This document shows positions 25,806 through 31,529 of a stretch of 39,341 bases of DNA, one piece after another. Origin of the DNA: JAITWN01 sp964388175 (GTDB lineage: Bacteria; Pseudomonadota; Gammaproteobacteria; SZUA-140); contig CAYLYS010000018.1 in assembly GCA_964388175.1 (NCBI GenBank), positions 1-39,341 on the forward strand. The letters are read 5' to 3'. How positions within the stretch are numbered: the first letter of the stretch is position 1; each line of letters opens with the position of its first letter. Below the pieces are notes generated by a model. It searched no databases and was not told where the DNA came from. It saw only the letters and a list, made by a program, of their open reading frames with translations. The position numbers and the translations under genes are program-made.

Positions 25806-26108
25806 ATGTTCATCGCCATGAACCGCTTCAGGATCGTCAGAGGAAAAGAGGACGAATTCGTCGACCTGTGGCGGCAGCGCGAAAGCCACCTCGATGGGGT
25901 ACCGGGTTTTCGCGAGTTTCATCTGCTGCGCGGCCCGGGCAGTGAGGACCATACCCTCTTCGCCTCCCATTCGGTATGGGAATCGCGCACCGCCTTCGAA
26001 GACTGGACGCGCTCGGAAGCTTTCCGCAAAGCGCATGCCGGCGCCGGCGCCCGGCGCGAAATCTACCTCGGCCCTCCCCACTTCGAAGGCTTCGACGCGG
26101 TGCTCTGA
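25806..26108 (+). CDS. ABM-family (IsdG-like) monooxygenase
   Basis: A 100-residue antibiotic-biosynthesis-monooxygenase (ABM) domain: MFIAMNRFRIVRGKEDEFVDLW, then SHLDGVPGFREFHLLRGP, TLFASHSVWESRTAFEDWTRSEAFRKAHA. These ferredoxin-like dimers include haem-degrading IsdG and HmoA types and small quinone monooxygenases. The closest-looking proteins are annotated as haem-degrading, but this is family resemblance only. The ATG at 25806 lies 46 bases after the YchJ gene with GAGG just upstream, so it may be co-transcribed. A superoxide dismutase follows. Confidence 0.8.
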   Translation: MFIAMNRFRIVRGKEDEFVDLWRQRESHLDGVPGFREFHLLRGPGSEDHTLFASHSVWESRTAFEDWTRSEAFRKAHAGAGARREIYLGPPHFEGFDAVL

Positions 26109-26180
26109 AACCGGACCCGAGTCCGAACGGAATCCGAACGGACTCGGCCCCGATCCCGCTCGGATCCGGCGCGCGGCCTG
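26109..26180. repeat. Degenerate GGACTCGG/GGAATCCG-rich array
   Basis: Repeated CCGAACGG, CCGGATCC and related pieces follow the ABM gene stop. They resemble the arrays at 9650-9733. No gene is visible in 26109-26385 apart from the sodN control region. Confidence 0.45.
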
Positions 26181-26210
26181 CTTCCGCCCGCGCGGAACGA
26201 CCCGCGCAAC

Positions 26211-26244
26211 TTGCAAATCATGGAAATATCTGGAATTATTCCAG
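26211..26244 (+). promoter_or_regulatory. sodN promoter candidate with overlapping palindrome
   Basis: TTGCAA (26211-26216) and AATTAT (26234-26239) are 17 bases apart. A perfect 15-base palindrome, CTGGAATTATTCCAG at 26230-26244, covers the -10. Such a site suits a repressor, possibly a nickel or redox regulator, about 140 bases before the gene. Confidence 0.45.
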
Positions 26245-26385
26245 CACGCAGGCACTCACTGAAAATCCGGTCGAACCAGGACTTGCGGACACGGCGCGCG
26301 CCCGTCGCGCGAGCGCGGAGCGCCGCACCGAGCCCCCTGGCCGACAACCCTCCCAAAACGACGACGAACCTGAGGAACAGAGGCG

Positions 26386-26883
26386 ATGATATCCATTCAG
26401 AAACTGCTCAACCGTGTGCCCGGCATCGAAACGGCTCACGCGCATTGCGATATTCCCTGCAAGATCTATGACCCCGGCACCGCGCTGATCGCCGCCGTCT
26501 CGGTGGTGCGGATGATGGACATCATTCACGAAGTCGCCGCCAAGGCCGATGCCGATCCAGTTTCCAAGCACAACACCCTGTCGCGCAACATCGCCATCAA
26601 GGAACTCGAAGCGGAGAAGGTGAAATCGGAGATCCGCACCATCTGGGGCGATTATTTCAAGGCGCCGCAGATCGAGAAATATCCGGAGATCCATGATCTC
26701 ACCCACAAGATCATGCAGGCAGGCAGCGCCTGCAAGCAGGACGTGCACCGCGCCGACGGCGAGAAGCTCGTCGAGCTGGTGAACCGCTTCGCCGAGATCT
26801 TCTGGGCGACCAAGGATGTCAAGACGGTCCGCCGCGCCTGCCCCTACCCGCCGAGCCTGGAAGTCGTCTATCCCGCGCTCTGA
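26386..26883 (+). CDS. sodN: Nickel-containing superoxide dismutase
   Basis: A 165-residue NiSOD precursor that converts superoxide to hydrogen peroxide and oxygen. The nickel hook HCDIPCKIYDP begins at His20, so a 19-residue leader must be removed to free His1, which binds nickel with Cys2 and Cys6. The usual hook is HCDLPCGVYDP; here Ile replaces Leu, Lys the Gly, and Ile the Val. The rest (MMDIIHEVAAKADADPVSKHNTLSRNIAIKELEAEKVKSEIRTIWGDYFK, then HDLTHKIMQAGSACKQDV) is the four-helix NiSOD bundle. Leader cleavage is likely by SodX, encoded just downstream. Confidence 0.95.
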   Translation: MISIQKLLNRVPGIETAHAHCDIPCKIYDPGTALIAAVSVVRMMDIIHEVAAKADADPVSKHNTLSRNIAIKELEAEKVKSEIRTIWGDYFKAPQIEKYPEIHDLTHKIMQAGSACKQDVHRADGEKLVELVNRFAEIFWATKDVKTVRRACPYPPSLEVVYPAL

Positions 26884-27232
26884 ACGCAGCGCCAGCCGGG
26901 CCGCCTGGCTCGGCTGGCGCATCATTCGCGTGCACGGTCGCAGCATGGCGCCTTTGCTCGCCGACGGCGATCATGTGCTGCTCAAGCGCTACGGCCGGTT
27001 CCGGCGCCCCCGATCCGGCGATGTCGCCTGCATCGCGAGAGCCGGTGAACCACTGCTGATCAAGCGGCTCGGCGAGCGCGCCGCAGACGGCCAGTTCGGT
27101 CTGTCCGGCGATGGCGCAACGTCCGCTCCCGCCATCGACCTGGGTCTGGCCGCCGATCACGAGATCGTCGGCCGCGCTATTCTCAGCCTGTCCGGCAACC
27201 GTATCCATCTGATCCGCTCCCGGAAGAAGTGA
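26816..27232 (+). CDS. sodX: NiSOD maturation protease SodX (S26 signal-peptidase type)
   Basis: A S26-type peptidase. VHGRSMAPLLADGD has the catalytic Ser of SMxPxL (Ser43 from this start), and LLIKRLGE supplies the Lys (83) of the Ser-Lys dyad; FGLSGDGATSA fits the third conserved box. It should remove the NiSOD leader before His20. It has no membrane segment. The start is problematic: the only in-frame ATG, GTG or TTG upstream of WRIIRVHGRS is the ATG at 26816, which overlaps sodN by 68 bases; a GTG at 26930 would cut into the fold. Non-standard initiation near the sodN stop is possible. Confidence 0.82.
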   Translation: MSRRSAAPAPTRRAWKSSIPRSERSASRAAWLGWRIIRVHGRSMAPLLADGDHVLLKRYGRFRRPRSGDVACIARAGEPLLIKRLGERAADGQFGLSGDGATSAPAIDLGLAADHEIVGRAILSLSGNRIHLIRSRKK

Positions 27233-27421
27233 AACGGCAGCGAGCCGACCGTTTCGCAGCAAGCGTTTTATCTCTTCTTCCGTCCGCGCTCCACCTCTGA
27301 ATCACCTCCGCGCGACCAGCACCGGAGCGGCCGCAGATGCGGCAATTGGTCACATTCTCAAGCCCTGGAACGCCGCCTATGATGCAGCGGTAATCTTGTG
27401 GAGATTTATCAGGGGAGAGAG

Positions 27422-28429
27422 ATGAAAAAAGACAAAAACATATCCATCGACACCAAGCGGACGATCGCTGCAGCGGCACTGTGCCTGCTGCCCGTCGCCG
27501 CAAGCCATGCTCATCACCCGCCGGGCGGACTCGGCGTGCAGGTCGTTGGCCCGGTGACGACGATGTCGGCCGACACGATGCGGCAAGGCGATTTCGCCGG
27601 ATCGTTCGAACTGGACTATCTGCGCTTCGACACGCGCAGCGACGCCGAGCTGCGCGCGCTCGACGACCAGCACATCCACGCGCACGATGCGGACTACATC
27701 CAGCGCGGCTCGTTCGGCTTTGCCTACGGCGTGACCGACCGTTTCACGCTCGGAGTGCGCGTACCCTACATCCGCACCGTCAACCGCCGCATGCCCGAAC
27801 ATACCCACGGCGCGGAGAGCCCGATCCTCGATCTCGGCACCGCCGCCGGCATCGGTGACATCAGTCTCATCGGCCAGTACGCACTGACCACCGGCCCGCG
27901 CTGGCGCAGCGCGGTGCTCGGCGGCGTGAAGATACCGACCGGCGAGACCAGCGTCTATGACAACCGCGGCAGCCGCCTGGGGCCACACGACCAGCCCGGC
28001 TCCGGCTCCTGGGATCCGATCATCGGCCTGGTCGGCAGCGTCTCCGGCGCGCGCTGGTCGGTGGACGGAAACCTCATTTATACCCATGCCACCAAGGGTG
28101 CTCAGGACGCTACGCTCGGCAGCATGCTCGAGTTCCGCGCCTCCCTGTCCTACGCGCTGCGCAACCACGATCTGGACGAGCGCATCAACTGGGACGTCAC
28201 CGTGGCACTGGAACTGACGGGCGAATCGCAGGACAAGGATGAAGTCGCCGGCGTCACCGAACCGCACACCGGAGGCACCTATGCCCTGCTCGGCCCGGCG
28301 CTGCGCCTGACCTCGCCCGCAGGCATCTCCCTCTACGGCGCGGCCGGCTTCCAGGTCTGGGAAGACGTACGCGACCATGCGCCGCCACCGGACTACCGGC
28401 TGATGGTGGGCATCGGCAAGGCTTTTTGA
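27422..28429 (+). CDS. Outer-membrane transporter-like barrel (PF13557 type)
   Basis: A 335-residue secreted protein. The signal peptide ends SHA, followed by HHPPGGLGVQVVGP. The body is a run of alternating strands (GSFGFAYGVTDRFTLGVRVPYI, RWRSAVLGGVKIPTGE, WSVDGNLIYTHATKG, LSYALRNH, ISLYGAAGFQVWED) ending YRLMVGIGKAF, with a terminal Phe. This is the pattern of outer-membrane transporter-like proteins grouped with the phenol-degradation MetA family; substrates are unknown. His-rich pieces (HAHHPP, HIHAHDADY) suggest metal, which is inference. The ATG at 27422 has AGGGGAGAG in front. Confidence 0.7.
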   Translation: MKKDKNISIDTKRTIAAAALCLLPVAASHAHHPPGGLGVQVVGPVTTMSADTMRQGDFAGSFELDYLRFDTRSDAELRALDDQHIHAHDADYIQRGSFGFAYGVTDRFTLGVRVPYIRTVNRRMPEHTHGAESPILDLGTAAGIGDISLIGQYALTTGPRWRSAVLGGVKIPTGETSVYDNRGSRLGPHDQPGSGSWDPIIGLVGSVSGARWSVDGNLIYTHATKGAQDATLGSMLEFRASLSYALRNHDLDERINWDVTVALELTGESQDKDEVAGVTEPHTGGTYALLGPALRLTSPAGISLYGAAGFQVWEDVRDHAPPPDYRLMVGIGKAF

Positions 28430-28435
28430 TCCCTT

Positions 28436-28474
28436 CGCATCGGGAGCGGACAGATGAGGTCCGCTCCCGATGCG
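28436..28474 (+). terminator. Strong hairpin after the barrel gene
   Basis: Perfect 16-base arms (28436-28451 and 28459-28474) with a 7-base loop, 7 bases after the stop. There is no T-run. Confidence 0.6.
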
Positions 28475-28617
28475 CCTCCTGAAATCCAGCGCTTGGTGGA
28501 CGTTCAGCCAGTGCACGCAACGGAACACACAGCGGTGCGGATAGGGCCAGTGCGGTAAAAAAACCCCAAGCCGCCGCTTCCCTGCAGCAGGCCCGGAGAA
28601 AGAACCGCCGCACGGGG

Positions 28618-29259
28618 TCAGAAACGGCGGCTGGCGCTCAGCATGAACACCCAGGGATCGATATCGACGTCGATGCTGCCGAGCCCATCACTCAGTTCGG
28701 CCGTCGTATCGATCGCGATATACCAGAGCTGTCCGCTCAGCGCCCAGGCACCGGCAATATCGATATCCACGCCCGCCTCCACTGCCCAGCCCCAGGAATC
28801 GTCGAGATCGATACTGGCGCCGCCGAGGCCGCGGGTTTTTTCGCTGAAGAAGCGTGTGTAGTTGAAACCTGCACCGACGAAAGGACGCACCGATGCCTGC
28901 GGCGCGAAGTGATACTGCAGGGTCACCGTCGGCGGCAGCTGCTTGGCCTCGGCCACCGTACCGGCGCCGGCAAGCGCGCCCTTGCCTTTGATATCGTGTT
29001 CGAACGGCCATGCGCCGAGCACACCGATACCGAAGCGCTCACTCGTCATATAGCTGAGGGAAATGCCCAGACTGGTGGCGCCATCGACGCCGACCTCGGC
29101 GCCGCCGACACCCGACAGCTCGCCGCTGTCGTCATTCGGACTGACATGGGCAACGCCCACCCGCACGGTCAGATCGCCCGGCGCCGCCGCAGCGGCGACC
29201 GCCGCCAGCATCAGCACCGTACCCACCCCCATCCCCCAACCGCAACTGCGCATACGCAT
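28618..29259 (-). CDS. ompW: OmpW-family outer-membrane protein
   Basis: A 213-residue small outer-membrane barrel. The signal peptide (about 1-26, ending AAAAA) is followed by GDLTVRVGVAHVSPNDDSGEL, the standard OmpW opening, then LGISLSYMTSERFGIGVLGAWPFEHDIK, TVTLQYHFAPQASVRPFVGAGFNYTRFF, and a C-terminal Phe in ASRRF. OmpW is an eight-stranded barrel with a hydrophobic channel. The ATG at 29259 is chosen over upstream starts because CAGGAGAG precedes it and the signal peptide begins there. It lies downstream of fnr on the same strand and has an FNR-type site upstream. Confidence 0.9.
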   Translation of the reverse strand: MRMRSCGWGMGVGTVLMLAAVAAAAAPGDLTVRVGVAHVSPNDDSGELSGVGGAEVGVDGATSLGISLSYMTSERFGIGVLGAWPFEHDIKGKGALAGAGTVAEAKQLPPTVTLQYHFAPQASVRPFVGAGFNYTRFFSEKTRGLGGASIDLDDSWGWAVEAGVDIDIAGAWALSGQLWYIAIDTTAELSDGLGSIDVDIDPWVFMLSASRRF

Positions 29260-29368
29260 GACGACACTCTCCTGCTTTCTGATCACTTGGAAGGTGCCCC
29301 GGGTCCGCGTTTCCGGCGGACCGCCGCTCGCGGCGCGGCGAATCGTTCGCACGGCCGGGACGCTTTCA

Positions 29369-29409
29369 ATGTGCAGCAGGCGGGAAACGGCGGTATTGAC
29401 CTGGATCAA
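29369..29409 (-). promoter_or_regulatory. FNR box and -10 for ompW
   Basis: On the minus strand TTGAT-CCAG-GTCAA (29409-29396) matches the FNR consensus TTGAT-N4-ATCAA in 9 of 10 fixed bases. A -10 candidate CACATT lies at 29374-29369, about 30 bases downstream of the box centre, the spacing of FNR class II activated promoters. Confidence 0.7.
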
Positions 29410-29453
29410 GAAAAACGGGGATAGCGCGGCGCACGCCGCGGCAGGCACTCACT

Positions 29454-30212
29454 TCAGGCGGGACACTCCAGCGCCGGCACGATCAGCACGCCGGCCCGGC
29501 GCAGCAGCGCATCGGGATCGAGAATCTGCACCTGCTTGCGTTGCACGCTGATCAGACCGTCGGCCTGCAGCCGCGAGAACAGGCGGCTGACGGTTTCGAG
29601 CGCGAGCCCGAGATAGCTGCCGATGTCATTGCGCGACATGCTGAGGCGGAACTGGCGTCCGGAGAATCCGCGCTGTTCGAAACGACCGGCGATGTTGAGC
29701 AGCAAGGTGGCAAGACGCTCTTCCGCCGGCATGCGCCCGAGCAGGACCATCATGTTCTGGTCACGCACGATCTCGCCGCTCATCAGCCGCAGCAACTGGC
29801 GCTGCAGGCCGGGAATCTTGCCCGACAGCTCCTCGAGATCCTCATAGCGGATTTCGCATACCGTCGTCGTTTCGAGCGCACGCGCGGCGCAGGGATGACC
29901 GCTGGCGGCGATGGCATCGAAACCGACCAGTTCGCCCGGCAGATAGAAGCCGGTGACATGCTCATCGCCCTCGCGCGAACAACTGAAGCTCTTCACCGAG
30001 CCGGTGCGGATGACGTAAACGGTGCGAAAGGAATCGCCGGCGTGAAAGAGGTAGTCACCGCGACGCAGCGGCGGCCGGCGACGGCTGACGATGCGCTCGA
30101 GCCGTTCGAGATCGGCGCGATCGACGCCGAGCGGCAGACACAGGCGGTGCAGGCTGCACTCCTGGCAGGCCAACCGCGCCACCGCTGTGCCATTGTCATT
30201 TTCCATCAGCAT
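29454..30212 (-). CDS. fnr: FNR-type oxygen-sensing transcription regulator
   Basis: A 252-residue Crp/FNR regulator. All four cysteines that hold the oxygen-sensitive [4Fe-4S] cluster are present: C16, C19 and C25 (LACQECSLHRLC) and C119 (TTVCEI). The sensory roll includes GELVGFDAIAASGHPCAARALETTTVCEI, and the HTH has ETVSRLFSRLQ with the Glu-Ser-Arg set that reads TTGAT. It should activate or repress genes when oxygen is low. The immediate downstream gene ompW carries a matching FNR box, which makes it a likely direct target. The start is ATG 30212 (or 30206); no strong ribosome site is seen. Confidence 0.95.
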   Translation of the reverse strand: MLMENDNGTAVARLACQECSLHRLCLPLGVDRADLERLERIVSRRRPPLRRGDYLFHAGDSFRTVYVIRTGSVKSFSCSREGDEHVTGFYLPGELVGFDAIAASGHPCAARALETTTVCEIRYEDLEELSGKIPGLQRQLLRLMSGEIVRDQNMMVLLGRMPAEERLATLLLNIAGRFEQRGFSGRQFRLSMSRNDIGSYLGLALETVSRLFSRLQADGLISVQRKQVQILDPDALLRRAGVLIVPALECPA

Positions 30213-30287
30213 GACTCATTGGAGCAGATCCGCCCCGAGGGAGCAACGCCCCTCCCGCCATATTTCCTGCGGCGCGCCAGGGCATAG

Positions 30288-30425
30288 AGCGAAGCGCCGT
30301 CATCAATCGTCGAAACCGTGGGCGGCCAGCGCCACCGCCGCAACGGTGAACACCTGCTGGTAGTCGGCAATGAGATCAGCGGCGCCACGGCGATCTATCG
30401 CATCGACCGCGTGAGCCGGCAGTAA
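30288..30425 (+). pseudogene. Remnant of a protein C-terminus, choice-of-anchor I type
   Basis: A stop at 30285-30287 is followed by an open stretch of 45 codons ending in TAA. The last half reads GEHLLVVGNEISGATAIYRI, which resembles the C-terminus of choice-of-anchor I (alkaline-phosphatase-like) extracellular proteins, which end in (L)VVANEVSGTTTVYxI. There is no start codon or upstream coding continuation; what lies before is the fnr leader. A strong terminator follows at 30454. It looks like the tail left by a deletion. Homology is judged by eye. Confidence 0.5.
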
Positions 30426-30453
30426 GCGCTGCGACAACGGCGATGAAACGACG

Positions 30454-30482
30454 GAGGTGGGCGTGAGCCCACCTCTTTTTTT
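30454..30482 (+). terminator. Rho-independent terminator after the gene remnant
   Basis: GAGGTGGGC and GCCCACCTC form a 9-base stem with a GTGA loop, then a run of eight Ts on the plus strand. No intact plus-strand gene precedes it. Confidence 0.88.
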
Positions 30483-30525
30483 CAATGGGGACGGGGAAAA
30501 TGCGGGCGGGGATACGAGCGCGTAT

Positions 30526-30876
30526 TCAGCGGCCGCTGCCGTCGGCGGCGAAACGCCGCAGCAGCACCTCGTCGTCCTGGTCGAGATCGGCGGCGCGAAT
30601 GACGCTCAACAGGGGACGATAGGCGGCGCGGCGGCCGTAGAGCAGCTTGAGCAGCACGAAAGCGAAGCGCTTCAGCGTGCAGAGAATGATGACCATCACC
30701 ACGCTGCTGATGGTCTGAAACCAGACCAGACCGGTATGACCGCGGTCGATCAGCTGTGCGAAACTGAAGAAATAGAGCACCAGGGTGATGCCGATGACGA
30801 CGCCGGTTATGGTCATGATGCTGCCGTGCGCGCTTTTGACGGCCCTGACGACATCGACAGGCGATGATACTGACAT
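30526..30876 (-). CDS. Small two-helix membrane protein, unknown
   Basis: A 116-residue protein with two hydrophobic helices (IMTITGVVIGITLVLYFFSFAQL and QTISSVVMVIILCTLKRFAFVLLKLLYG) and a charged C-terminal tail (RAADLDQDDEVLLRRFAADGSGR). I do not recognise the family. The open frame continues to 30969, but the ATG at 30876 gives a more natural start (MSVSSPVDVV); neither has a clear ribosome site. It ends about 50 bases from the terminator at 30454 on the opposite side. Confidence 0.6.
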   Translation of the reverse strand: MSVSSPVDVVRAVKSAHGSIMTITGVVIGITLVLYFFSFAQLIDRGHTGLVWFQTISSVVMVIILCTLKRFAFVLLKLLYGRRAAYRPLLSVIRAADLDQDDEVLLRRFAADGSGR

Positions 30877-30991
30877 AACAGCAATCCGATTGTGAGTGAG
30901 ATGATCGACGAACCAACCCAAAAATGGATCCCGGAAACGGATCTGACGGATCTGGCGGCGACCGCTCATTGTGCAGACTCACCGCCGCCCT

Positions 30992-31066
30992 GACAAGATC
31001 GATTCAGACAAGATCGATTCAGGCAAGATCGATTCGGCCAAGATCGATCCAGGCAGGATCGCCCAC
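30992..31066. repeat. 15-nt tandem repeat, about five copies
   Basis: Unit GACAAGATCGATTCA. The first two copies are identical, and the next three drift progressively (GGCAAGATCGATTCG, GCCAAGATCGATCCA, GGCAGGATCG...). It sits in the divergent spacer upstream of the small lipoprotein gene. Confidence 0.92.
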
Positions 31067-31147
31067 TGCGTGCCGGCCGCTGCGGGCGGAACCGTCCCTG
31101 CGAAGAGGGGCTTGGCCTGACAGCCGTCGTCTGCTTCAATAGCGGGC

Positions 31148-31477
31148 ATGATACGCCTGCTCATCCCCATTTGCCTCACCCTGCTGCTGTTCGCCTGCGG
31201 CGGCGACAACCGCCACGACTGGCTGCATGGCGATTGGGTGCTCACCTACAATCCGCAGCGCGACAGCCAAGACACGCTGCGCTTCGAGCCGAGCGGCAAG
31301 GTCTACATCCTCGTCAGCAGCGAAAAACCCGATATCCGTGGCCGCTACCAAGTTTCCGACGAGGGGCTGGACATGCTGCTCAACGTGGACGACAGAATCG
31401 TCGAAGCCCATTTCGACATCTCCCCGGACCGCTCGCGCCTGATCTATCACAACGGCGCGTACTACACCAAGCGCTAG
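31148..31477 (+). CDS. Small lipoprotein, unknown function
   Basis: A 109-residue lipoprotein: the signal peptide ends with lipobox LLLFAC (Cys17), followed by GGDNRHDWLHGDWVLTYNPQRDSQDTLRFEPSGKVYI and repeated strand-turn segments to a C-terminal Lys-Arg. The pattern looks like a small lipocalin-type beta-barrel: a G-x-W at the start of the first strand, then D/G turns. I do not recognise a family. No ribosome site of note precedes ATG 31148. Confidence 0.65.
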   Translation: MIRLLIPICLTLLLFACGGDNRHDWLHGDWVLTYNPQRDSQDTLRFEPSGKVYILVSSEKPDIRGRYQVSDEGLDMLLNVDDRIVEAHFDISPDRSRLIYHNGAYYTKR

Positions 31478-31482
31478 CAGCG

Positions 31483-31513
31483 GCGCGGCGGGCAGCGCCT
31501 CCGCCCGCCGCGC
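31483..31513. terminator. Hairpin between convergent lipoprotein and TonB receptor genes
   Basis: GCGCGGCGGGC and GCCCGCCGCGC are perfect 11-base arms with a 9-base loop. It lies just past the lipoprotein stop, before the receptor gene's end; there is no T-run. Confidence 0.5.
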
Positions 31514-31529
31514 ATCTCCCGCTCAAGGA

